This document shows, piece by piece, positions 18,023 to 26,419 of a stretch of 64,000 nt of DNA. The notes under the pieces were generated by a model. The model was not told the DNA's origin, did not search any database, and saw only the letters and a list, made by a program, of their open reading frames with translations. The DNA is taken from NCBI RefSeq assembly GCF_001468265.1, contig NZ_LNRZ01000003.1, positions 496,001-560,000 on the forward strand, written 5' to 3'. Both the position numbers and the translations under genes were made by a program. This stretch comes from Sphingopyxis sp. H050 (GTDB lineage Bacteria > Pseudomonadota > Alphaproteobacteria > Sphingomonadales > Sphingomonadaceae). Within the stretch, counting starts at the first letter, position 1. Each line of letters begins with the position of its first letter.

Positions 18023-18622
18023 ATGCCCGTTCGCACGCTCTTCGCCACCCATTTTTACGAGGCCGACATCGGCACGCCCGACCTGCTCGCAGAGCTGGAG
18101 GCAAGCTGCCGCCTGTTCGCCGAAGAGGATGGCGCGGGGAAAGCGTGGAGCCGCGAGCATGGCTATAAGGGCTATACGAGCTACGCCAGCCTCGGCGACC
18201 TACCCGAGCGCGACCCGGCGTTCTATGATCTCAAGAAGCTACTCGACAAGGAGGTCAAGGCCTTCGCCAAGGCGTGCCATTTCGACCTCGCCAAGCCGCT
18301 GAAACTCGACAGCCTGTGGGTCAATGTCCTGAAACCCGGCGGCACCCACAGCGGCCATATCCACCCGCACAGCATCGTTTCGGGCACCTTCTACGTCGCC
18401 GTCCCGCCGGGATCGGGCGCGCTGAAACTCGAAGACCCGCGCCTGCCGATGCTGATGGCCGCGCCGGGCCGCGCCGACGATGCGCCCGAACATCTGCTGC
18501 CCTTCGTCTATGCCGAACCCGCCGCGGGCCGCGTGTTCCTGTGGGAAAGCTGGCTGCGGCACGAGGTGATGCCTAACGCCGGCAAGAAGGATCGCATCAG
18601 CATCAGCTTCAATTATCGCTGA
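18023..18622 (+). CDS. Putative 2-oxoglutarate/Fe(II) oxygenase (TIGR02466-like)
   Basis: 199 residues. It resembles the small family annotated as putative 2OG-Fe(II) oxygenases. The first Fe ligands are expected in HSGHIHPHSIVSGTFYVAVP (about residues 111-130), and the distal His/Arg in FLWESWLRHEVMPN...DRISISFNYR. The N-terminal half carries SYASLGDLPERDPAFYDL. The target is unknown; family members sit near many unrelated genes. It is divergent from the SMP-30 gene. Confidence 0.8.
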   Translation: MPVRTLFATHFYEADIGTPDLLAELEASCRLFAEEDGAGKAWSREHGYKGYTSYASLGDLPERDPAFYDLKKLLDKEVKAFAKACHFDLAKPLKLDSLWVNVLKPGGTHSGHIHPHSIVSGTFYVAVPPGSGALKLEDPRLPMLMAAPGRADDAPEHLLPFVYAEPAAGRVFLWESWLRHEVMPNAGKKDRISISFNYR

Positions 18623-18662
18623 GCCGATCCTATATCGGCGCCATCTGACAACACCCCCATTC

Positions 18663-18744
18663 CCGTTCGTGTCGAGCGAAGTCGAGACACCCATCGGCCT
18701 GGAGCAAGATCGAGGGGCATCTCGACTTCGCTCGATGCGAACGG
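18663..18744. repeat. Dispersed hairpin repeat, family B, copy 1
   Basis: The left arm CCCGTTCGTGTCGAGCGAAG... and the right arm ending CTCGATGCGAACGG flank a ~25-base centre. Each arm can fold on its own: GTGTC/GACAC in the left, GCATC/GATGC in the right. The copy at 41041 is the same element in reverse orientation. It lies between the 2OG oxygenase stop and the aldehyde dehydrogenase start. Confidence 0.85.
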
Positions 18745-18756
18745 ATCAGGCAGGAA

Positions 18757-20196
18757 ATGCATATGACCGCGACCTACGACGCCGACCTCCAGCTCTTCAT
18801 CAACGGCGCCTGGCGGAGCGGCGAGGGGCGCGACGAGCGGCCGGTCTATAATCCGGCAACCGCCGGCACGATCGCCGAACTGCCGGTCGCGACCGCCGCC
18901 GACCTCGATGAAGCGCTCGCCGCCGCGACACGCGGCTGGCCTGTCTGGCGCGCCAAGACCCCCGAAGAGCGCGCTGCGCTGATGCACAAGGCCGCGGGGC
19001 TGATTCGCGAGCGCGTCGAGCATATCGCGACGCTGCTGACGCTCGAACAGGGCAAGCCGATCGGCGAAGCGCGCGGCGAGGTGCTGTCGGCGGCGGGGCT
19101 GTTCGACTATTTCGCCGAACAGGGCAAGCGCATCGAAGGCCGCGTGCTCCAGCGTCCGCTCGGCCAGCGCGCGATGGTCACCAAGCATCCGGTCGGTCCC
19201 GTCGCGGGTTTCAGCCCGTGGAACTTCCCGGTCAATCTGATGGTGAAGAAGATCGCCCCCGCGCTCGCCGCGGGCTGCGTCGTGATCGCGAAAGCGCCCG
19301 AGGAGACGCCTGGCTGCACCAGCGCGATCATGCGCTGCATCGCCGACGCCGGCATCCCGGGCGACGTCGTCCAGCTCGTCTACGGCGATCCCGACATGAT
19401 CAGCCGCCATTTGCTGGCGAGCCCGGTGATCCGCAAGGTCAGCTTCACCGGCTCGACCGCGGTCGGCAAGCATCTGATGCGGCTCGCCGCCGACGGCGTG
19501 AAGCGCATCACGATGGAGCTGGGCGGCCACGCCCCGGTGCTCGTGTTCGACGATTGCGATCTCGAGGCGACGCTCGACAAGGTCGTGACGCAAAAGTTCC
19601 GCAACGCCGGCCAGGTCTGCATCTCGCCGACGCGCTTCTACGTCCAGCAGGGCATCTACGACGCCTTCGTGAAGGGCTTTGCCGAGCGCACCCAAAAGGT
19701 GAAGATCGGCAGCGGCCTCGACGCCGACACGCAGATGGGCCCGCTCGCCAACGCGCGCCGCATCCCCGCGCTCGAAGCGCTTGTTGCTGACGCGAAGGCG
19801 AAGGGCGCGCGCGTGATCGCGGGCGGCGAGGCCACGGGCAACGGCTATTTCTTCCAGCCGACCGCGATCGCCGACGTGCCGGTCGAGGCCGACGCGATGA
19901 ACCACGAACCCTTCGGCCCGATGGCGCTGATCCGCCCGTTCGGCAGCGAGGACGAGGCGCTCGAACAGGCGAACCGCTTGCCCTACGGCCTCGCGGCCTT
20001 CGCCTTCACCGAGAACGGCCGCCGCATCAACCGCATCGTCGACACGATCGAAAGCGGCATGGTCGGCGTGAACAGCTTCGTCATCTCGACGCTCGACATG
20101 CCGTTCGGCGGGATCAAGGAATCGGGCTTCGGCAGCGAGAGCGGGCCCGAGGGTCTCGACGGCTATCTGGTGACGAAGGCGGTCCATATCTATTGA
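18757..20196 (+). CDS. NAD(P)-dependent aldehyde dehydrogenase, succinate-semialdehyde type
   Basis: 479 residues. ALDH superfamily: GFSPWNFP, the coenzyme loop FTGSTAVGKHLM, the general-base Glu in ITMELGGHAPVLV, and the catalytic Cys in FRNAGQVCISPTRFYV. The C-terminal NSFVISTLDMPFGGIKESG is typical of the SSADH/glycolaldehyde group. It oxidises a semialdehyde or short aldehyde to the acid; gabD is plausible but not certain, because no GABA transaminase is nearby. It begins 12 bases after a family B repeat. Confidence 0.9.
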   Translation: MHMTATYDADLQLFINGAWRSGEGRDERPVYNPATAGTIAELPVATAADLDEALAAATRGWPVWRAKTPEERAALMHKAAGLIRERVEHIATLLTLEQGKPIGEARGEVLSAAGLFDYFAEQGKRIEGRVLQRPLGQRAMVTKHPVGPVAGFSPWNFPVNLMVKKIAPALAAGCVVIAKAPEETPGCTSAIMRCIADAGIPGDVVQLVYGDPDMISRHLLASPVIRKVSFTGSTAVGKHLMRLAADGVKRITMELGGHAPVLVFDDCDLEATLDKVVTQKFRNAGQVCISPTRFYVQQGIYDAFVKGFAERTQKVKIGSGLDADTQMGPLANARRIPALEALVADAKAKGARVIAGGEATGNGYFFQPTAIADVPVEADAMNHEPFGPMALIRPFGSEDEALEQANRLPYGLAAFAFTENGRRINRIVDTIESGMVGVNSFVISTLDMPFGGIKESGFGSESGPEGLDGYLVTKAVHIY

Positions 20197-20199
20197 GGT

Positions 20200-20338
20200 A
20201 AATCCTCCCTGCGGCGCAGCCATGGGGAGGGGGACCGCCCGCGAAGCGGGTGGTGGAGGGGCCGCGACGTCGCGCTAGTGCCCCTCCGTCAGCGCTTCGC
20301 GCTGCCACCTCCCCATCGCTATGCGACAGGGAGGATTT
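20200..20338. repeat. Dispersed inverted repeat, family A, copy 1
   Basis: Perfect 12-bp terminal inverted repeat (AAATCCTCCCTG / CAGGGAGGATTT). The inside holds GGGGAGGGGGACCGCC, a CCCGC-GAA-GCGGG hairpin, and CAGCGCTTCGCGCTG. Other copies are at 32302 and 43956. It separates the converging aldehyde dehydrogenase and SDR genes and overlaps the SDR stop codon by 2 bases, so it may act as a bidirectional terminator. Confidence 0.85.
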
Positions 20339-21098
20339 AATCCCGCTCCAACGCCACGAAATCGCGCCCCAGCGGCGCCAGATGCGCGCCGCCGTCGACG
20401 AAGATCGTCTGCCCCGTCACCGCCTCGGCGCGCGCCAGATACACGACGGCATCGGCGATCTGCCCCGGCGTCGGCAGCGCCCCCAGCGGCATGCGCTTCG
20501 CCAGCCGCGCGACCTGCGCCGCCGAATAATCCTCGGTCGCCATCGTCAGCCCCGGCGCCACGGCATTGACCCGCGCCCGCCCGCCGAACGCCACCGCCAG
20601 CGTCTGCGTCGCCTGCCACAGCGCCGATTTCGACAGGCTGTAGGCGATCTGGTCGGGCACCGGATGGATGACCCGCTGGTCGACGATATTGACGATCGCC
20701 GGGCGCGTGCCCTCGCTTGCCGCGACGAGCGCCTTTGCCAGCATCACCGGCGCCGACAAATTGACCTGCATCATCTCGGCGAGCGCCGCGGCGGACAGGT
20801 CGCCCCACTCGCCCTCGGCGAACAGCGCCGCATTGTTGACGAGCAGGTCGGGCGCGCGCCCGAATTTCTCGATCACCGCCGGGATCAGCGCCTCGACCTC
20901 CGCCGGATCGGCCAGGTCCGCCGCAAACCGATGGCTCACCGCCCCCGTCTCCACCAGCGCCTCGGCCAGCACCGCATCGGCCTCGCCGGGGCTGCGCTTG
21001 TGGATCGCCAGCGCATAGCCCTCGCGCGCCAGCCGCGCCGAAATCGCGGCGCCGACGCGGTGGAGCCCGCCCGTGACGAGAGCGAGCCTCTGCGTCAC
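20337..21098 (-). CDS. SDR oxidoreductase, pteridine-reductase-like
   Basis: 253 residues. Short-chain dehydrogenase: TGGLHRVG (9-16) replaces the usual TGxxxGIG, the pattern of pteridine reductase/FolM-like enzymes; NNAALFAEG, and the active site with YSLSK in DQIAYSLSKSALWQ. The start overlaps the folB stop by 4 bases (ATGA), so it is co-translated with dihydroneopterin aldolase. That context favours reduction of a dihydropteridine (dihydrofolate or dihydromonapterin) with NADPH. General SDR activity on another carbonyl cannot be excluded. Confidence 0.8.
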   Translation of the reverse strand: MTQRLALVTGGLHRVGAAISARLAREGYALAIHKRSPGEADAVLAEALVETGAVSHRFAADLADPAEVEALIPAVIEKFGRAPDLLVNNAALFAEGEWGDLSAAALAEMMQVNLSAPVMLAKALVAASEGTRPAIVNIVDQRVIHPVPDQIAYSLSKSALWQATQTLAVAFGGRARVNAVAPGLTMATEDYSAAQVARLAKRMPLGALPTPGQIADAVVYLARAEAVTGQTIFVDGGAHLAPLGRDFVALERD

Positions 21099-21466
21099 TT
21101 CCGCGCGCGCCGCATCGTGATGCCGATCTGCTCGCCATCCTCGGCGATCGCCAGCTTGACGATCTTCACCTCGACCTCTTCGACCTTGTCGTCCTGCAGG
21201 AACAAAGTATCGATGATATGGTCGGCGACGCTTTCGATCAGCACGAAATGGACGTCCTTGGGGATGCCCTCGGTCGCCGCGAATTTGAGGTGCATATAGT
21301 TTTTCGAACGGCTGAGCGGCGTCGTCGGATCATAATGATCGGCCATCGCCAGCTTCGCGCGCACCGAAATGCGCAGCGGCTGCGGCAGGTGCGTTTCCTC
21401 GGAATAGATGCCGGTCAAAACGTCGACGGTCAGCCCGTCCACCTCCAGCCACAATGTATCGGTCAC
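21095..21466 (-). CDS. folB: Dihydroneopterin aldolase
   Basis: 123 residues. It makes 6-hydroxymethyl-dihydropterin from dihydroneopterin in folate synthesis. Family features: WLEVDGLTVDVLTGIYSEETHLPQPL at the N-terminus with the catalytic Glu, and HFVLIESVADHIIDTLF with the second conserved Glu. The tail EVKIVKLAIAEDGEQIGITM is typical. It heads a two-gene unit with the pteridine-reductase-like SDR. Confidence 0.88.
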   Translation of the reverse strand: MTDTLWLEVDGLTVDVLTGIYSEETHLPQPLRISVRAKLAMADHYDPTTPLSRSKNYMHLKFAATEGIPKDVHFVLIESVADHIIDTLFLQDDKVEEVEVKIVKLAIAEDGEQIGITMRRARK

Positions 21467-21556
21467 AAGATATTCCTGTCAGGCGGGACCGACATTCGGC
21501 TTTGCATCGCCGCGCCGCGCCCCTAAAGCGCCGCCGCATTAGCGAAAGGGTGCGCG

Positions 21557-22060
21557 TTGGTCGAGTTACTTCCATTGTCCGATATCGAGCCGCAGGCGGT
21601 CGAGCATCTGCTCGACCTCGCTTTCGGGACGGACCGCTTTGGACGAACCGCCTACCGTATCCGTCAGGGCATGGATGCGGTCCCGGCCTTGAGCTTCGCG
21701 GCGATCGAGAATGGCGCGCTGATCGGCACGATCCAGTGCTGGCCCGTCGCGCACCATGCACCGGATGGCACGGCGACCCCGCTGGTGATGGTCGGACCCG
21801 TGGCGGTCCGCCCAGACGTCCAGCGCGGCGGCCACGGCCGCGCCCTCATGGCGCGCATGCTCAAAGCGGCGGAAACGGAAGCCGACAGCGCGCTGATGAT
21901 GATCGGCGATCCCGAATATTATGGCCGCTTCTTCGACTTCGCCGCCGACGCGACCGGCGCCTGGGACCTGCCCGGCCCCTATGAGACGCACCGCCTGCTC
22001 GCGCGGGCGGTGAACGGTCACGGCCTGCCGACGGGTGCTGGGATGATCGGGCCGCGCTGA
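21557..22060 (+). CDS. GNAT-family N-acetyltransferase
   Basis: 167 residues starting at a TTG codon; AAAGGG 6 bases upstream supports that start, and no ATG comes before residue 38. GNAT fold: LVMVGPVAVRPDVQRGGHGRALMARML contains the acetyl-CoA loop (QRGGHGRA), and ALMMIGDPEYYGRFFDF is typical of the YhbS-like subgroup. The substrate is unknown. It is divergent from folB and followed by a repeat-rich gap. Confidence 0.82.
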   Translation: MVELLPLSDIEPQAVEHLLDLAFGTDRFGRTAYRIRQGMDAVPALSFAAIENGALIGTIQCWPVAHHAPDGTATPLVMVGPVAVRPDVQRGGHGRALMARMLKAAETEADSALMMIGDPEYYGRFFDFAADATGAWDLPGPYETHRLLARAVNGHGLPTGAGMIGPR

Positions 22061-22065
22061 AATTT

Positions 22066-22224
22066 GTTCGCGCGAAGACGCGAAGACGCGAAGAGGTTAC
22101 GCCCGCCGCGAAGCGGTCTTTGCCATCAAAACTTCGCCGAACGCCGACCCGTCCCAGGAATATAGGGCCTATCGGCCAAAGGCCTCTTCTTCGCGTCTTC
22201 GCGTCTTCGCGTCTTCGCGCGAAC
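22066..22224. repeat. Inverted repeat with octamer tandem units, family E
   Basis: The left arm (22066-22100) begins GTTCGCGCGAAGACGCG and holds two GCGAAGAC units; the right arm (22183-22224) is its reverse complement with three units, ending CTTCGCGCGAAC. About 80 bases lie between. The arms differ by one octamer, as expected from slippage. It fills most of the 250-base gap between the GNAT and DUF1285 genes. Confidence 0.75.
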
Positions 22225-22310
22225 CAAATCCGCCCCGTCCCACCGGATTTGCGCCCCCTGTCCAGGCAAAGCCGACTTGCGCCGTCCGCCCGTCCCCCTA
22301 TGTCGGTCCC

Positions 22311-22895
22311 ATGGTCAGCCCCGCGCCCTCGCTCCCAAAGGACTTCGCCCGGCTCTCGCTCGCCGAGGCGGCCGAGCTGCTCGCGGCGCGCAAGCTGCCG
22401 CCGGTCGACAGCTGGCATCCGGCACGCGAAGGCGACAGCGCGATGGAGATCCGCGCCGACGGCAGCTGGTTTCACGAGGGGGGCCGCATCAACCGCCCCG
22501 CAATGGTCAAACTCTTCTCGACGATCCTCCGCCGCGAGCCCGACGGCAGCCACGTCCTCGTGACCCCCGCAGAGAAACTGAGCATCGCGGTCGAGGACAC
22601 GCCCTTCCGCGCCGTCGAAATGAAGAGCGAAGGGCAGGGCGACGCCCGCAAGCTCGTCTTCCGTCTCGACACCGACGATCTCGTCATCGCCGGCCCCGAT
22701 CATCCGCTGCGTTTCGGCGGCGATCCGGACAATCCCGATCCGCGTCTCCACGTCCGCGGCGCCATCGGCAACGGCCTCGAGGCGCGCATCGACCGCGCGC
22801 TCTATTACGAGATTGTCGAGTTGGCGCTCGCCGAGAGCGCCGAGGCGCCCGCAATCTGGTCGAACGGCGCCCGCTTCCCGCTGGTGGACGCTTGA
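22311..22895 (+). CDS. DUF1285 family protein
   Basis: 194 residues. It matches the DUF1285 family: ADGSWFHEGGRINRPAMVKLFSTILRREPDG (about 49-79) and VTPAEKLSIAVEDTPFRAVEM. Its role is unknown; it is a conserved neighbour of the NUDIX and cca genes in alphaproteobacteria. Its stop shares one base with the next start (TGATG at 22893-22897), so it leads a coupled three-gene operon. Confidence 0.88.
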   Translation: MVSPAPSLPKDFARLSLAEAAELLAARKLPPVDSWHPAREGDSAMEIRADGSWFHEGGRINRPAMVKLFSTILRREPDGSHVLVTPAEKLSIAVEDTPFRAVEMKSEGQGDARKLVFRLDTDDLVIAGPDHPLRFGGDPDNPDPRLHVRGAIGNGLEARIDRALYYEIVELALAESAEAPAIWSNGARFPLVDA

Positions 22896-23482
22896 TGCTG
22901 TCGGACAGGCTGCGCACCGCGCTCGACAATCTCCTCCCCGACGACGGCGAGGATGAATCCTATCTGCTCCATGGCGAGCGCCTCCGCGACGCCGCGGTGC
23001 TGGTCGCCTTCACCGACCGGCCCGAACCCGGCGTCATCCTGACCCAGCGCCCGCAATGGCTGCGCAGCCACGCGGGGCAGGTCGCCTTTCCCGGCGGCAA
23101 GATCGATCCGGGTGACCGCGATGCCATCGATGCGGCGCTGCGCGAGGCGGAGGAGGAAATCGGCCTCCATCGCCGCGACGTGGCGATCGCCGGGACGACG
23201 ACGCCCTATCGCTCGGGCAGCGGCTATCACATCACCCCCGTGCTCGGCGTGATCCCCCCCGACCTGCCGCTCGATCCCAATCCCGACGAGGTCGAGGACT
23301 GGTTCGAGGTGCCGCTCGACATCCTGTTCGACCCCGGCAATTATGCGCGCCGCCATGCGAACTGGCAGGGGCAGGATCGCCATTATTTCGATATGGACTG
23401 GCAGGGACGGCGGATCTGGGGCGTGACGGCGGACATCATCATCAATCTGGCGCGGCGCTTGCCCGCGGGCTGGCACCGGTGA
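22895..23482 (+). CDS. NUDIX hydrolase, CoA pyrophosphatase type
   Basis: 195 residues. The NUDIX box runs from GGKIDPGD through ALREAEEEIGL (about 68-91). Just before it, RSHAGQVAFPGGK is the UPF0035 signature of CoA pyrophosphatases (NudL-like), which split CoA into phosphopantetheine and ADP. The start is the ATG overlapping the DUF1285 stop; it overlaps the cca start by 4 bases. Confidence 0.9.
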   Translation: MLSDRLRTALDNLLPDDGEDESYLLHGERLRDAAVLVAFTDRPEPGVILTQRPQWLRSHAGQVAFPGGKIDPGDRDAIDAALREAEEEIGLHRRDVAIAGTTTPYRSGSGYHITPVLGVIPPDLPLDPNPDEVEDWFEVPLDILFDPGNYARRHANWQGQDRHYFDMDWQGRRIWGVTADIIINLARRLPAGWHR

Positions 23483-24678
23483 CCGCGCTGCCCGCGGCCA
23501 AATGGCGGCACGCGCCGGGACTGCGCCGGATCGTCGCAGCGCTGGGGGCCGACCAGGTCAGGATCGTCGGCGGCGCGGTGCGCGACACGCTGCTCGGGCT
23601 GCCGGTAACCGACATCGACCTTGCGACGCCCTTGCTGCCCGACGAGGTGACGCAGCGCCTCGCAGCCGCCGATATCAAGATCATCCCGACGGGCATCGCG
23701 CATGGCACCGTCACCGCGATCGCCAGCGGCGATCATCACGAGATCACCACGCTGCGCCGCGATGTCGAAACCGACGGCCGCCGCGCGACGATCGCCTTTG
23801 CCGACGACTGGCGCGAGGATGCCGCGCGGCGCGATTTCACGATCAATGCGCTCTACGCCGATCCCGACAGCGGCGACGTCGACGACTGGTTCGGCGGCAT
23901 CGACGATCTACGGTCGGGCTGCGTGCGGTTCATCGGCGATGCGGCGACGCGCATTGCCGAGGATCATTTGCGCATCCTGCGCTTCTACCGCTTCGCCGCC
24001 CGCTTCGGGCGGGGCGATCTGGAGCCCGTCGGCCACGCCGCGGTCATCGCCGCGCGCCAGTCGCTCAAAAGCCTGTCGCGCGAGCGCGTCGCCGACGAAC
24101 TGCTCAAGATTCTGTCGATCGCCGACCCGCGCGCGATCGTGAACCAGATGGCGACCGACGGGATTTTCGAGGTGATCCTGCCCGAACTCGTGCCCGATTT
24201 CGCCGCGATCCTCGACCGGCTGCTCGCCAACGAAGCGGCCGCTGGCGCCCCGCCTTCGCCGCTGCGCCGCCTGTCGGCGCTGCTCCCCGCTGAGCCCGCG
24301 ACGGCCGAACAGGTCGCGAGCCGCCTCCGGCTGTCGACCCGCCAGCGCAAGCATCTGTCGGCGCTGGCGGGTCATCGCGGCGACCTTCGGCCGGCGCGGC
24401 AACTGGCGCACGCCGTCGGCGTCGATGCCGCGCGGGATGCCTGTCTGCTGGGCGGAAACCCCGCGTCGGCCACGGCGGCGGCGGCGGCGCTCGAAAATTG
24501 GGCGGTCCCGATTCTCCCCATGAAGGGCGGCGACATCATCGCGCGCGGCATCGGCGCCGGCCCCGAAGTCGCGCGCATCCTGCGCGCGGTCGAGGCGGCA
24601 TGGGTGGCGGAGGATTATCCCGATGCGGCCCGCGTCGGGGAACTGGTCGATCAGATGATCGGGCGCAGCAGCGACTGA
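23479..24678 (+). CDS. cca: CCA tRNA nucleotidyltransferase
   Basis: 399 residues from a GTG that overlaps the NUDIX stop. It adds or repairs the 3' CCA of tRNA. Class II features: VGGAVRDTLLG (about 32-42), the catalytic DID in VTDIDLATPLLPDE, RRDFTINAL, and the template region ending in ERVADEL. The C-terminal helical part has Ala-rich stretches. The 3' end overlaps the converging GGDEF-EAL gene by 28 bases. An old poly(A)-polymerase-like name (pcnB) is possible, but the motif order fits CCA enzymes. Confidence 0.92.
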   Translation: MTALPAAKWRHAPGLRRIVAALGADQVRIVGGAVRDTLLGLPVTDIDLATPLLPDEVTQRLAAADIKIIPTGIAHGTVTAIASGDHHEITTLRRDVETDGRRATIAFADDWREDAARRDFTINALYADPDSGDVDDWFGGIDDLRSGCVRFIGDAATRIAEDHLRILRFYRFAARFGRGDLEPVGHAAVIAARQSLKSLSRERVADELLKILSIADPRAIVNQMATDGIFEVILPELVPDFAAILDRLLANEAAAGAPPSPLRRLSALLPAEPATAEQVASRLRLSTRQRKHLSALAGHRGDLRPARQLAHAVGVDAARDACLLGGNPASATAAAAALENWAVPILPMKGGDIIARGIGAGPEVARILRAVEAAWVAEDYPDAARVGELVDQMIGRSSD

Positions 24679-26360
24679 CGCCAATAGGCAAGCGCCGCGT
24701 CCGCCTCCATCGGATGCGCGAACAGAAAACCCTGCCCGAAGTCGCAGCCCAAGGCCGACAGCAGCCGTGCCTGGTCGGCGGTCTCGACGCCTTCGGCGGT
24801 GGTCCGCATCCCCAGCACTTCGGCCAGGCTCTGGATCGTGCGGACGATCGCCGCCTTGTCGCGGTCCTCGACCATATGATCGACGAAGCTGCGATCGATC
24901 TTGAGCACGTCGAGCGGCAGCCGCTGCAGATAGGCGAGGTTTGAATAGCCGGTGCCGAAATCGTCCATCGCGACGCGGGCATCCAGCGCTTTCAGTTCGC
25001 GAAGCACCGACAGCGCCAGATCGGGATCGCCGATAATCGCGCTTTCGGTCAATTCGATCATCAGCCGCTCGCCGCCGATTCCATTGGCGGCCAGCGCCTC
25101 GCGGACGACCGCGGCCACATCGTCGCGGACCAGCTGGATCGCCGACACATTGACCGAGATGTAACAATCGACCGGCTTGTCCGCATTTCTGCGGTCCCAG
25201 TCGGCCAGCGTCGCCGCGGCCTTGCCGATCGCCCATTGGCCCAGCGGCACGATCAGGCCCGAATCCTCGGCGATCGGGATGAATTCGGTCGGCGATATCG
25301 AATGGCCGGCGCTGCTGTTCCACCGCGCCAGCGCCTCGAAGCCGGCGACGACACCCGTCGACAGCTCGATCAGCGGCTGGAAATCGAGGTACAGCAGATC
25401 CTGCTCGATCGCATTGCGCAGCTCGGTTTCCAGCCCGAACCGATTGTCGGAAATCAGCGCCGCCTCGGGTTCATAGATTTCGATGCGGTCGGTGCGCTTG
25501 GCGCGCTTCAGCGCGATCTGCGCGTGGCGGATCTGATCGCCGATTTCGGTGTCGATCTCGGGCTGGATCGCGCAGCCGAGCGCGCAATCGACGCTAACCT
25601 TCAGTTCGCCGATGCGAAAGGGGTGGTCGAAACAGCCGCGGATGCGCCGCGCCATTTCGCGCACATCGGCCTTGCCGCCCGCGACGCGCGACGAGATGGC
25701 GAATTCGTCGCCGCCGGTGCGCGCCAGAATGTCGCCGCTGCGCAGGCTCGATTTCAGCCGGCGCGCGACGGTGATGATCAGCTCGTCGCCCGCCATCGGG
25801 CCGATATGTTCGTTGATGCGGCTGAAGCGCGCCAGGTCGAGCAGCAGGATCGCATGGTCGCCGCTGCCTTCGGGGTCGCCGCGATGTTCGACCAGCTCCT
25901 CGAAGCCGGCGCGGTTGGGCAGGCCGGTCAGGCTGTCGGAGACGAGCTCGCGGCGCAGGTTGCGCTCGGTCATCATCTCCTGCGTGCGGTCGATCAGCGT
26001 CAGCAGGAACAGCGACGCGTCGCCGCACTCCTCCGACAAGGGGCCGATCGATCCGCGCAGGTCGCGCGCCGCGACCCCGACGCCGAGCCGGCACGAGAAT
26101 TCCTGATTGGCGTCGCCGCCCGACGCGGCGCGTTCGATGGCGCGGCGCAGCTCGATCGGCGCATCAACCCCCGCGGGCGCCAGGCCCAGCCGGTCGAACG
26201 CGGCGTTGCTGGCGTGCAGGCTGAAATTGCCGCGCGAAAGCGGTCGGATCAGCGCAGCCGGCACCGGCAAAGCGTCGATCCAGCCGACGAACAGCGAGGG
26301 CCGGTCTTCGCCGGTTCGATCAATAGGCATAATATTGGGTTTTGTGCGACCTTTCCCCAT
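24651..26360 (-). CDS. Diguanylate cyclase/phosphodiesterase (GGDEF-EAL)
   Basis: 569 residues, no membrane helix seen. The N-terminal ~130 residues look like a PAS-type sensor (SLHASNAAFDRLGLAPAG). GGDEF domain about 135-295 with an intact TGGDEF (216-220) and an inhibitory RxxD (RSGD, 207-210) exactly five residues before it. EAL domain about 310-560 with FEALARW (342-344 EAL) and later DDFGTGYSNLAYL. Both motifs look competent, so it could make and break c-di-GMP. Start: the first Met is given; MPIDRTGED (26330) is also possible. Confidence 0.93.
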   Translation of the reverse strand: MGKGRTKPNIMPIDRTGEDRPSLFVGWIDALPVPAALIRPLSRGNFSLHASNAAFDRLGLAPAGVDAPIELRRAIERAASGGDANQEFSCRLGVGVAARDLRGSIGPLSEECGDASLFLLTLIDRTQEMMTERNLRRELVSDSLTGLPNRAGFEELVEHRGDPEGSGDHAILLLDLARFSRINEHIGPMAGDELIITVARRLKSSLRSGDILARTGGDEFAISSRVAGGKADVREMARRIRGCFDHPFRIGELKVSVDCALGCAIQPEIDTEIGDQIRHAQIALKRAKRTDRIEIYEPEAALISDNRFGLETELRNAIEQDLLYLDFQPLIELSTGVVAGFEALARWNSSAGHSISPTEFIPIAEDSGLIVPLGQWAIGKAAATLADWDRRNADKPVDCYISVNVSAIQLVRDDVAAVVREALAANGIGGERLMIELTESAIIGDPDLALSVLRELKALDARVAMDDFGTGYSNLAYLQRLPLDVLKIDRSFVDHMVEDRDKAAIVRTIQSLAEVLGMRTTAEGVETADQARLLSALGCDFGQGFLFAHPMEADAALAYWRQSLLRPII

Positions 26361-26419
26361 TGGCCGTTGCCTAGGGGACCGAGAGTAAAGAAGCTATTTA
26401 CGGCAACATCGAAATATAA

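Noticed and set aside
20200-20338. Repeat families considered as CRISPR arrays or insertion-sequence ends
   Set aside because: No regular repeat-spacer pattern, no cas gene, no transposase frame inside; elements are under 200 bases and fold as hairpins.
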